Of a stretch of 16,525 nt of DNA, positions 7,980 to 15,121 are shown piece after piece. Position numbers and translations under genes: made by a program. The notes below the pieces were generated by a model, which was given only the letters and a program-made list of their open reading frames with translations, had not been told where the DNA came from and made no database searches. Numbering within the stretch: position 1 is the stretch's first letter; the number at the start of each line of letters is the position of its first letter. The DNA comes from JAVVFH01 sp032250585. GTDB lineage: Bacteria; Pseudomonadota; Gammaproteobacteria; Xanthomonadales; SZUA-36. The DNA lies in the NCBI GenBank assembly GCA_032250585.1, contig JAVVFH010000054.1, positions 1-16,525 on the forward strand, written 5' to 3'.

Positions 7980-8007
7980 AACTGGAGAAGCGAGGAACCA
8001 GTCGTTC

Positions 8008-9252
8008 ATGAGCGAAAAACCCTACCTGCATATTCCCCACCCCGCCGCCAGGCCCGGCGAGGAGCCCGATTTCGGTTATCTGAAACTGTCCGCGGCCGGC
8101 TCGGTCAAGCGTCCAGCGGTCGACACCCGCGCTTCCAGGCTCGACTACCTCGCGCAGGGACTGGTCCGGGTACTGGACGACGATCACAATGCGCTGGGCC
8201 CCTGGGACCCGAAACTCGACGCTGAAAAGCTGACAGAAGCGCTCAAATACATGACCCTGACCCGCGCCTACGACGAGCGCATGCTCCGCATGCAGCGCCA
8301 GGGCAAGGTCACGTTCTATATCCAGTCGCTGGGCGAGGAGGCAGTATCGATCGGCCAGGGTATGGCCTTCGAAGCGGAAGACATGATGTTCCCCGCCTAC
8401 CGTAACCAGGGCCTTTACATCCTGCGCGGCACCGGACTCGTCGAGATGATGTGCCAGTGCCTGTCCAACACACGGGACATGTGCAAGGGCCGCCAGATGC
8501 CCATCTTCTATCAGAACCGGAAAAACAACGTATTCACCATCTCCGGTAACCTCGCCACCCAGTATCCGCATGCGGTGGGCTGGGCGATGGGTGCGGCAAT
8601 CAAAGGCGAGCGGCACGTGGCTTCCTCGTGGCTCGGCGACGGCAGCACGGCCGAGGCGGACTTCCATTACGCGCTGACTTTCGCGGCCGTGTACAACGCG
8701 CCCGTGGTACTCAACGTCGTCAACAACCAATGGGCGATTTCCACCTTCCAGGGTTTTGCCGGCGGTGAACGCCGACCCTTCGCCGCGCGCGGTCTCGGCC
8801 TCGGAGTGCCCGGCATCCGCGTTGACGGCAACGACCTGCTGGCCACCTATGCCGTGACCAAATGGGCCGCCGACCGCGCCCGCAGCGGTGGCGGTCCCAC
8901 CCTGATCGAGCTGGTCACCTACCGCGGCGGCGCACATTCCACCAGCGACGACCCGTCGCGCTACCGTCCCAAGGAAGAATGGCAGGCCTTTCCGCTGGGC
9001 GACCCGCTGGAACGCCTGAAGCAGCACCTGATCAAGCAGGGACACTGGTCCGGGGACCAGCACGAAGCCCTGGAGCAGGAATACCGGACAAAGGTGACCG
9101 AGGCGTGGAAAGAAGCCGTTTCCTACGGCACCCTCACCGAACCACCGTTTCTGAACGTGGACCTGATGTTCGAGGACGTGTTCGCCGAAATGCCCGATCA
9201 TCTGAAGCGGCAACAGCAAGAGCTGCTGGATATTTTCGGAGCATCATCATGA
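8008..9252 (+). CDS. bkdA1: Branched-chain 2-oxoacid dehydrogenase E1 component, alpha subunit
   Basis: Thiamine-diphosphate decarboxylase subunit of the cytoplasmic complex that converts the 2-oxoacids of valine, leucine and isoleucine to acyl-CoA. It has 414 residues (Pseudomonas BkdA1 is about 410). The ThDP motif runs from GDG (210-212, in WLGDGSTAEADFHYALTF) to NN (239-240, in NVVNNQWAIS). The loop YRGGAHSTSDDPSRYR (305-320) is typical of branched-chain rather than pyruvate E1-alpha. The N-terminal 50-residue extension is also usual for this subfamily. The ATG at 8008 has AGGA 11 nt upstream, a rather long spacing; a GTG at 7918 would add 30 residues unlike the family and is less likely. 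It overlaps the E1-beta start (ATGA). First gene of a three-gene operon. Confidence 0.95.
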   Translation: MSEKPYLHIPHPAARPGEEPDFGYLKLSAAGSVKRPAVDTRASRLDYLAQGLVRVLDDDHNALGPWDPKLDAEKLTEALKYMTLTRAYDERMLRMQRQGKVTFYIQSLGEEAVSIGQGMAFEAEDMMFPAYRNQGLYILRGTGLVEMMCQCLSNTRDMCKGRQMPIFYQNRKNNVFTISGNLATQYPHAVGWAMGAAIKGERHVASSWLGDGSTAEADFHYALTFAAVYNAPVVLNVVNNQWAISTFQGFAGGERRPFAARGLGLGVPGIRVDGNDLLATYAVTKWAADRARSGGGPTLIELVTYRGGAHSTSDDPSRYRPKEEWQAFPLGDPLERLKQHLIKQGHWSGDQHEALEQEYRTKVTEAWKEAVSYGTLTEPPFLNVDLMFEDVFAEMPDHLKRQQQELLDIFGASS

Positions 9253-10265
9253 GCCGGATGAACATGATCCAGGCCATCAACTCCGCCCACGACGTGATCA
9301 TGGAAAAGGACCCGAGCGTGGTCGTACTGGGCCAGGACGTCGGTTATTTCGGCGGCGTGTTCCGCTGCACCGACGGGCTGCAGAAAAAATACGGCGAGCA
9401 CCGCGTCATCGATGCGCCGATCGCCGAGGGCGGCATCGTCGGCGTCGCAATCGGGTTGGGCGTCAACGGCCTGCGACCAGTCGCTGAAATTCAGTTCGCT
9501 GATTACATCTACCCCGGCTTCGACCAGATCGTCAGCGAACTTTCCCGGCTTCGCTACCGCAGCGCCGGCGAGTTTTTCTCGCCGGTCACCATCCGCACGC
9601 CCTGCGGCGGCGGAATCCGTGGCGGCCAGACCCACTCGCAAAGCCCGGAAGGTATTTTCACGCATATCTCGGGCATCAAGACCGTGATGGTTTCCAACCC
9701 CTACGATGCCAAGGGCCTGCTGATCAGCGCGATCGAATCGGACGACCCCGTGGTGTTTTTCGAACCCAAGCGAATTTACAACGGCCCCTTCGACGGCGAC
9801 CCGGACAAACCGTCGGTCTCCTGGGCCTCGCACCCCAGGGGCGAGGTACCCGAGGGCTATTACACCGTGCCGCTGGGCAAGGCCGACATCGTCGAGCAAG
9901 GAGACGACCTGACGATCATCACCTACGGCACGATCGTGCACGTGGCGCAGGCGGCGGCGAAACTCGCCGGCGTGAATGCGGAGATCATCGACCTGCGGAC
10001 ACTGATGCCGCTGGACGTCGAAACGATTCGCAAGTCTGTCGAAAAAACGGGCCGCGCGCTGGTCGCGCACGAGGCAACGCGTTTTTGCGGCTACGGCGCA
10101 GAGTTGGTGGCTACGGTGCAGGAGGAGTGTTTCTGGCACCTCGAAGCGCCCATCGAGCGCGTCACCGGCTGGGACACCCCCTATCCGCACGCCTTCGAGT
10201 GGCAGTATTTTCCGGTACAAAAACGCCTTGCGGCAGGCATCCGCAAGGTGATGGAGGCAGCATGA
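9249..10265 (+). CDS. bkdA2: Branched-chain 2-oxoacid dehydrogenase E1 component, beta subunit
   Basis: Forms the alpha2beta2 E1 decarboxylase with the preceding gene product. It has 338 residues, normal for the family. It begins MSRMNMIQAINSAHDVIMEKD and shows LGQDVGYFGGVFR (27-39), DAPIAEGGIVGVAIG with E60 as the likely ThDP-activating glutamate, FADYIYPGFDQI, GGQTHSQSPE with H129 in the E1-beta histidine position, and a transketolase C-terminal domain (IITYGTIVHVA, then LRTLMPLD and VAHEATRFCGYGAE). The ATG overlaps the E1-alpha stop by 4 nt, with CGGAG 7 nt upstream. The end overlaps the E2 start in the same way, so the three subunits are probably made in coupled amounts. Confidence 0.96.
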   Translation: MSRMNMIQAINSAHDVIMEKDPSVVVLGQDVGYFGGVFRCTDGLQKKYGEHRVIDAPIAEGGIVGVAIGLGVNGLRPVAEIQFADYIYPGFDQIVSELSRLRYRSAGEFFSPVTIRTPCGGGIRGGQTHSQSPEGIFTHISGIKTVMVSNPYDAKGLLISAIESDDPVVFFEPKRIYNGPFDGDPDKPSVSWASHPRGEVPEGYYTVPLGKADIVEQGDDLTIITYGTIVHVAQAAAKLAGVNAEIIDLRTLMPLDVETIRKSVEKTGRALVAHEATRFCGYGAELVATVQEECFWHLEAPIERVTGWDTPYPHAFEWQYFPVQKRLAAGIRKVMEAA

Positions 10266-11500
10266 GCGAATACATCTTCAAATTGCCCGACCTGGGTGAA
10301 GGAACGGTCGAGGCCGAAATCGCGGAGTGGATGGTCAAGGTCGGCGACCGGGTTGCCGAGGAAGACCCCATTTGCGCCATGCTCACCGACAAGGCCGCGG
10401 TGGAACTCAGCGCGCCGGTCAGCGGCAAAGTCGTTTCCCTGGCCGGGGAGGAAGGCGACAATGTCACGGTCGGCACACCGCTGATCGTGTTCGAAACTTC
10501 GGAGCAACCGGCAGAAAGCGACCGGTCGGCCACCGCCGAGGAAGCCGGCGCCGGTGAAATGTCCGCCACTGAGACTGCCCACCAGGAAAAACCCCGGGGC
10601 CCGGGCAAGGTGATGACCTCACCATCGATCCGCGCCCAGGCACGCAAAGCCGGCATCGATCTTACCCAGGTGCCGGGCAGCGGGCCGCGCGGCCGGATTC
10701 TGAAAGCCGATTACGAGGCCTACCTCGAAGGACGCGAGGCACCATCGCCTGAAATACCGGCGGTGTCGTCAAAAGCAGCGCCGGCCGCCGAGGCGCGGAC
10801 CGGAACGACGGAAATCAAAGTCATCGGCCTGCGCCGCAAGATCGCCGAGCGCATGGCGCAATCGGCCAGCGAAATCCCGCATTTCACCTTCGTGGAAGAG
10901 GTCGACGTGACGGCGCTGGAGTCCCTGCGCAACCACCTTAACGCGCAAAAATCCGCCGACCAGCCACCGTTATCACTGTTGGTGTTCCTGGGCCTCGCCC
11001 TGACCCGCGTACTCAAATACTTCCCGCAGTGCAACGCGCATTACGACAGTGAGCACAACGTCATCGTCCGCTACGAAGCCGTGCACCTGGGAATTGCCAC
11101 GCAGACCGACGATGGGCTCAAGGTTCCGGTCGTGAAGCACTGTGAAAACCGCGGGTTGGAAGACCTGGCGGCCGAGATCCGGCGGGTTTCCGGCGCGGCC
11201 CGGGACAACAGCGCCAGCCGCGAAGAATTGAGCGGCTCGACCATCACCATCAGCAGCCTGGGTCGGCTGGGCGGTATCGTCAGCACACCAGTGATCAACC
11301 AGCCGGAGGTTGGCATCATCGGCGTCAACAAGGCCGTGGATCGCCCGGTAGTCGCCGATGGCCAAGTGGTAGTGCGAACGATGATGAACCTGTCTTCGTC
11401 CTTCGACCACCGTTTCGTGGACGGCTACGACGCCGCCGCGATGATCCAGGCGCTGCGCGCCTTGCTGGAGCAGCCTGCCACAATATTTATGCCCGATTGA
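10262..11500 (+). CDS. bkdB: Branched-chain 2-oxoacid dehydrogenase E2, dihydrolipoyl acyltransferase
   Basis: Core of the complex: a swinging lipoyl arm carries the acyl group from E1 and transfers it to CoA. It has 412 residues. One lipoyl domain (1-78) has the lipoylated lysine K44 in MLTDKAAVEL. An Ala/Glu/Pro-rich linker follows (80-115), then a peripheral subunit-binding domain (about 118-155: SPSIRAQARKAGIDL, GSGPRGRILKAD), a second linker, and the catalytic domain from about 184 (EIKVIGLRRKIAERM) ending with the active-site motif SFDHRFVDGYDAA, H383 and D387. A single lipoyl domain fits branched-chain E2. It overlaps E1-beta by 4 nt. No E3 (lipoamide dehydrogenase) gene follows in this window, so the complex must use an E3 encoded elsewhere. 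The downstream gene is convergent. Confidence 0.95.
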   Translation: MSEYIFKLPDLGEGTVEAEIAEWMVKVGDRVAEEDPICAMLTDKAAVELSAPVSGKVVSLAGEEGDNVTVGTPLIVFETSEQPAESDRSATAEEAGAGEMSATETAHQEKPRGPGKVMTSPSIRAQARKAGIDLTQVPGSGPRGRILKADYEAYLEGREAPSPEIPAVSSKAAPAAEARTGTTEIKVIGLRRKIAERMAQSASEIPHFTFVEEVDVTALESLRNHLNAQKSADQPPLSLLVFLGLALTRVLKYFPQCNAHYDSEHNVIVRYEAVHLGIATQTDDGLKVPVVKHCENRGLEDLAAEIRRVSGAARDNSASREELSGSTITISSLGRLGGIVSTPVINQPEVGIIGVNKAVDRPVVADGQVVVRTMMNLSSSFDHRFVDGYDAAAMIQALRALLEQPATIFMPD

Positions 11501-11542
11501 AGCCATGTCACCCGCCGCGGGCTTCCTTCAACCCCATGCCTA

Positions 11543-11582
11543 AGCTATGGATTTCAGTCCAAGCCAGCGCCCGGCCATAGCT
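11543..11582. repeat. 8-bp inverted repeat in the convergent intergenic region
   Basis: AGCTATGG (11543-11550) and CCATAGCT (11575-11582) are perfect inverted repeats with a 24-nt loop, placed in the 110-nt gap between the E2 gene and the convergent hydroxyacid dehydrogenase gene. The position suits a bidirectional transcription stop, but the loop is long and no T-run follows on either strand, so it is not a standard intrinsic terminator. Confidence 0.35.
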
Positions 11583-11610
11583 GTTATCAGCCCTCATCCG
11601 CGTGACAGGA

Positions 11611-12735
11611 CTAGTAACCCCGCTCAATGTCCACAACCGACAACATCGGCTCACCGGCGACATAGCGCCCGAGGTTTTCCTGCACCAGCAGAAAAATCCG
11701 CTCCCGGGTCTTGTCCGAACGCGCGGCGGTATGCGGGGTGATCAACACCCGCGGCAGCGTCCACAGCACGTGGTCGGCCGGCAGTGGCTCCGGATCCGTG
11801 ACATCCAGCCCCGCGCCTGCGATCGAGCCGTTTTCCAGCGCGGCGACCAGGTCCGAAGTCACCGTGCTCGCCCCCCGGCCCACCGAAACAAAATACGCCG
11901 TGGGTTTCATCGCGGCGAAAAAAGCGGCGTCGAACACCCCCCGGGTATCATCAGTCAGCGGCACCGTGTTGATCACCACATCCGCCTGTGTCGCCAATTT
12001 CAGCAGCTCGTCGGAAAGCCCGACGTAATCGACGTAATCAGGGCCTGAGCGCCGGCTGTTGCGCGTGGCGATCACCCGCATACCCAGCCCGTGCGCCCGC
12101 TTGGCCGCCTGCGTGCCGATGCCGCCCAGCCCGACCACCAGCACCGTGCGGCCTTCAAGCTCCATCAATTCGCCGGAACCCATGTCGATCTCGCGATCCC
12201 AGTCCCTCTGCAACTGATTACTGTGGTAAACATCCAGGCCGCGCGTCAACGCCATCATCAGTGCAATCGCGGTGTCCGCCAGCGCCGGCGAGGCGATGCG
12301 TTGCGCGTTGGTCAGCAGCTTGTCGCCGGCCTGCATGCCGGGATGCGCGACGCAGCGCTCAACGCCGGCAGAGTAGACCTGCACCCAGTGCAGCTGCGGT
12401 GCGTTCGCGAAGATTTCCTGATCGCAGAAGCCGATCAGGGCCTGCGCATCTGCCGCCTCCGCAATGGCCGCTTCGCTGGACTTTACCGCGACGATTTCGA
12501 CCCCGGGTGCCACGGCCCTGAGGGCCTTGAGCCACTCTGCGCTGTCGGTCCTTACCAACACCTTTTGCGGCGGTTTCCAGCGGGGCAGCTCACGCGACGG
12601 CGTCGCCGCCTCCCGCAAGCCCAGTCGCTCGATCATCGCCTCGACCGCAGCGGGCGCCGCCGCCGTTTCAACGGCAGCGGCGAGAGCCGGCAGGGTCATC
12701 AGCAGGCAAAGCAGTAAGTTCTTAAGCATTCGCAT
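11611..12735 (-). CDS. D-2-hydroxyacid dehydrogenase family protein with signal peptide
   Basis: NAD(P)-dependent reductase/dehydrogenase of the D-2-hydroxyacid (phosphoglycerate dehydrogenase-like) family, acting on 2-oxoacids or 2-hydroxyacids. It has 374 residues from ATG 12735. Rossmann motif GLGGIG is at 202-207, and the catalytic set is R287 (SVGRGAS), E316 (DPEPLP) and H335 (ITPHTAA). After the second Rossmann strand the sequence is VIATRNSRR, with basic residues and no acidic one, which favours NADP(H). Unusually, it begins with a Sec-type signal peptide, MRMLKNLLLCLLMTLPALAAA, plus about 35 extra residues before the normal fold, which implies export or membrane attachment. ATG 12729 is an alternative start; a TTG at 12759 would overlap the upstream stop but spoil the signal peptide. 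It follows the aldo/keto reductase by 20 nt and is probably co-transcribed. Substrate unknown. Confidence 0.9.
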   Translation of the reverse strand: MRMLKNLLLCLLMTLPALAAAVETAAAPAAVEAMIERLGLREAATPSRELPRWKPPQKVLVRTDSAEWLKALRAVAPGVEIVAVKSSEAAIAEAADAQALIGFCDQEIFANAPQLHWVQVYSAGVERCVAHPGMQAGDKLLTNAQRIASPALADTAIALMMALTRGLDVYHSNQLQRDWDREIDMGSGELMELEGRTVLVVGLGGIGTQAAKRAHGLGMRVIATRNSRRSGPDYVDYVGLSDELLKLATQADVVINTVPLTDDTRGVFDAAFFAAMKPTAYFVSVGRGASTVTSDLVAALENGSIAGAGLDVTDPEPLPADHVLWTLPRVLITPHTAARSDKTRERIFLLVQENLGRYVAGEPMLSVVDIERGY

Positions 12736-12755
12736 CGATTCAAGCCTGTTCAGGT

Positions 12756-13670
12756 TCAATGCAATCGATCCATGTACGTTTCCATTTCACGGCGCAGCCC
12801 GGCATCGGGCAAACGGCCGCGGATCGCCGCGAGGTTGTCCCGGACGTGGCGGGGCGTGGTCGTTCCCGGGATGGGAATCGTCGCCGCGGGATGCGCAATC
12901 AGGTACTTCAGAAATACCTGTCCCCAGCTTGCGGCGTCGATATCGGGCGCCCACGGCGGCAGTTCCCGTCCGCGAACCGTATCAAACAGTCGACCCCTGC
13001 CGAAGGGCCGATTGACCAGCACCGCCACGCCGTGGTCCTGCGCCATCGGCAGTACCGTTTTCGCGGCCGCGCGATCGGCCAGGGAATAATTGACCTGGAT
13101 GAAATCCAGCGCGTAATTCTGCATCGCCTGTTCGAGGTCGCGGTGCTGGCTGTCCCGGTGCGTGGTCACACCGATGTAGCGAAAGCGACCCTCCCCACGC
13201 CAGGCGGCCAATGTTTCCATCTGCGTGCGCGTACCGATGAAATTGTGCACCTGCATCAAGTCGATCCGTCCGCCGAGACGCTGGAAAGAACCTTCCATCC
13301 GCTCGATGCCGGCTTGACGATCTTCGCGATCGACCTTGGTGGCGATAAAAGCCCGGTCGAGTAGTTCCAGCTCTTCCAGCAACAGACCCACCACCGTCTC
13401 GGAATTGCCGTAGTTCGGCGAAGTGTCGATCAGGCGTCCGCCCAATTGGAAAAAGATTGCCAGCGTCTCGCGCAGTGGCGCGAGCTCCGCGGCAGCCGGG
13501 TCGCCCCGGAAACCAACCGTCCCGATTCCGACAGCGGGCAGCAACTCGCCGCTGGAGGGGATGGTGGTCATCTGAACCGTTTCTTCGCCCGCCAGCGCCC
13601 AGGGGGCAGCCATCGCGGCCACGCCACTGCCGGCCGCGAAGCGGATCAAATTTCGTCGTGTCAATTTCAT
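12756..13670 (-). CDS. Aldo/keto reductase with twin-arginine signal peptide
   Basis: NADPH-type aldo/keto reductase fold, 304 residues. The catalytic tetrad is complete: D82 (RLIDTSPNYG), Y87, K112 (FIATKVDRE) and H142 (MQVHNFIG). The C-terminal cofactor loop IPIPGTTTPRHVRDNL (264-279) is also typical. Residues 1-28 form a Tat signal: TRRNLIRF at 4-11, a hydrophobic run rich in Ala/Gly, then a WALA-GE cleavage site. Tat exports folded, often cofactor-loaded proteins, so a periplasmic location is likely. The start at 13670 is set by AAGGAG 7 nt upstream; an ATG 21 nt further up (13691) would push seven residues ahead of the Tat motif. The downstream D-2-hydroxyacid dehydrogenase is also predicted to be exported. 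Natural substrate not known. Confidence 0.92.
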   Translation of the reverse strand: MKLTRRNLIRFAAGSGVAAMAAPWALAGEETVQMTTIPSSGELLPAVGIGTVGFRGDPAAAELAPLRETLAIFFQLGGRLIDTSPNYGNSETVVGLLLEELELLDRAFIATKVDREDRQAGIERMEGSFQRLGGRIDLMQVHNFIGTRTQMETLAAWRGEGRFRYIGVTTHRDSQHRDLEQAMQNYALDFIQVNYSLADRAAAKTVLPMAQDHGVAVLVNRPFGRGRLFDTVRGRELPPWAPDIDAASWGQVFLKYLIAHPAATIPIPGTTTPRHVRDNLAAIRGRLPDAGLRREMETYMDRLH

Positions 13671-13677
13671 GCGGTTT

Positions 13678-13683
13678 CTCCTT
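13678..13683 (-). promoter_or_regulatory. Ribosome-binding site of the aldo/keto reductase gene
   Basis: AAGGAG on the - strand, 7 nt from the ATG at 13670. It fixes the start at MKLTRRNLIRF instead of the upstream ATG at 13691, which overlaps this site. Confidence 0.8.
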
Positions 13684-13773
13684 CTGGCCATTCTGATTCA
13701 AGCGAGTTCAGCACCGCAGATGGCCGCCACTTGCCTCGCCCGACGGGAGCTCCGCACAGACGCCGATGCTGCG

Positions 13774-15045
13774 TTACGGCACACGAGCCATGATCGCCTC
13801 CCGGCCGCCGAGCTGCAAGCCAAGCAGTGCCCAGATGCCGGCCACCGGCGCCGCCAGTATCGCGATGGCGGCGATCGACAGGCCGAGCGCCGCCAAACCG
13901 GCATAAATCCAGCCGCTGACCAGGTCTCCACCGCGATAGACCGCCGCATCCAGGAACGGCTTGGACTTGTATTTAGCCTCCCGGCCAAGCACCGTCCAGA
14001 GGATTTCCCGCGCCGGCTTGGTCAGGCCGTAGCGGCCGGCGCGATAGGCGACCTGCACGACCACCAGCACCGCCAGCGTCGGGTACAGGCCCAGGGCCAG
14101 GAAGCCGGCGGAAACCGCCAGCGGCACCAGTGCCAGCACCAGGCCGACGCCCAGCCAGCGGATAATCCGCGCCGTCAAGTACACCTGGAACAGAATGGTC
14201 AGAATGCTAACGACCAGATCGATCTTGGCAAAGAACGCGGTCCGCACACCCCGGTCCGCGAACGCTTCGGCCACCAGGTTGGCTTGCTGGAAATACAGCA
14301 TGGTAGAGCTGAACGTCATCAGCAAAATAAAAGCCGCGATGCCCATCAGGTAAGGCGACGAAAACACCGCTTTCATGCCCGACCAGGCGTTGCCGCTAAC
14401 GGCACGCCCCGATTCCCCCTGCGTGCGGACGTTGCCGGTCGAAAAACGCCGGTGCAGCGCCAACGCGCACCAGGACGCAATCTCCAGCGGCACGCAAGCA
14501 ATCAACAGCAGAGAGAATGTGGGCACCATTTCGGCCAACGCGGCGGTCACGCTGGAGCCCGCGATGCCGCCGATCGAGCTGCCAACCGCGATGAAGGGAA
14601 ACATGCGCCGGCCCTGGCTGTTATCGAAACAGTCCGCCAGAAATCCCCAGAACACGGTAACCACGAACAGCGCGAAAACGCTGGTCCAGACATAGAAAAC
14701 ACGGTCGATCCAGGGCCGCGAAGCCTCGGGCAGCAACACCAGGCACAGCCAGAAGCCGACCAGGCAGACGATGAAAAAACGATTCGCCAGCGGTACGAAA
14801 ACCGCGCGGGACATTTTGGAAGTCAGCCACGAATACAGCGGGACGGCCAGCAGCATGACCAGGAACACGGCGGTCCAGAGAAATTGCAGATTACCACGAT
14901 CCGCCGAAGAGATCTCGTCGCGGACCGCGCGCAGAACGTAGTACGCCGACATGATGAAAAAACCGTAGGCGGTAGCCCACAACAGACCGCTCAGCTCGTT
15001 TTCGTCACGGATGTCGACGAACTTCCCAAGGACAGTTTTCAACAA
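13774..15045 (-). CDS. Nucleotide translocase-like (NTP/NDP exchange, MFS-type) membrane transporter
   Basis: Multi-pass inner-membrane protein of 423 residues with about 12 hydrophobic segments. The N-terminal signature (GFFIMSAYYVLRAVRDEI, residues 28-45) and the later VFWGFLADCFDNSQGRRMFPFIAVGSS region (from about residue 140) resemble bacterial proteins distantly related to the ATP/ADP translocases of rickettsiae and chlamydiae, often annotated as NTP/NDP exchange or MFS transporters. In free-living bacteria the cargo of this branch is not established, so I do not claim nucleotide exchange. The start is TTG 15045, set by AAAGGAG 8 nt upstream; a second TTG follows at 15042. An upstream ATG at 15240 would add 65 arginine-rich, non-conserved residues overlapping the neighbouring gene and is rejected. 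It lies 76 nt after the cyclodeaminase-like gene and 103 nt before the aldo/keto reductase on the same strand. Confidence 0.8.
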   Translation of the reverse strand: MLKTVLGKFVDIRDENELSGLLWATAYGFFIMSAYYVLRAVRDEISSADRGNLQFLWTAVFLVMLLAVPLYSWLTSKMSRAVFVPLANRFFIVCLVGFWLCLVLLPEASRPWIDRVFYVWTSVFALFVVTVFWGFLADCFDNSQGRRMFPFIAVGSSIGGIAGSSVTAALAEMVPTFSLLLIACVPLEIASWCALALHRRFSTGNVRTQGESGRAVSGNAWSGMKAVFSSPYLMGIAAFILLMTFSSTMLYFQQANLVAEAFADRGVRTAFFAKIDLVVSILTILFQVYLTARIIRWLGVGLVLALVPLAVSAGFLALGLYPTLAVLVVVQVAYRAGRYGLTKPAREILWTVLGREAKYKSKPFLDAAVYRGGDLVSGWIYAGLAALGLSIAAIAILAAPVAGIWALLGLQLGGREAIMARVP

Positions 15046-15053
15046 ATCGGCTT

Positions 15054-15060
15054 CTCCTTT
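15054..15060 (-). promoter_or_regulatory. Ribosome-binding site deciding a TTG start
   Basis: AAAGGAG on the - strand, 8 nt ahead of the TTG at 15045. No ATG or GTG lies at suitable spacing, and the conserved part of the transporter begins about 15 residues later, so this site is the main argument for the TTG start. Confidence 0.75.
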
Positions 15061-15121
15061 CGAACGATGGTGCGCCCGTGCGGCGGATTGGCTGCCAGGC
15101 CAGAGTGTAGCAAGCGGGCGT

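Larger units (their letters stand above)
7795..8007. promoter_or_regulatory. Divergent intergenic region between acyl-CoA dehydrogenase and bkd operons
   Basis: About 213 nt separate the two diverging units, so promoters for both should lie here. It is more AT-rich in its first half (7800-7900) than the surrounding genes. I see no convincing pair of -35/-10 boxes; TATTCT at 7889-7894 is a possible -10 on the + strand but lacks a well-placed -35. Two inverted repeats, listed separately, are the clearest structure. Confidence 0.6.

Noticed and set aside
7918..8007. Extended E1-alpha start at GTG 7918
   Set aside because: The extra 30 residues are unlike the family N-terminus and would run through the palindrome at 7965-7979. 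ATG 8008 gives the usual protein length.
7888..9219. 443-codon open frame on the - strand over E1-alpha
   Set aside because: It mirrors the codon bias of bkdA1, is rich in low-complexity Gly/Val/His/Gln runs, and has no known motif.
9198..10220. 340-codon open frame on the - strand over E1-beta
   Set aside because: It is antisense to bkdA2, whose family motifs are continuous. No independent support.
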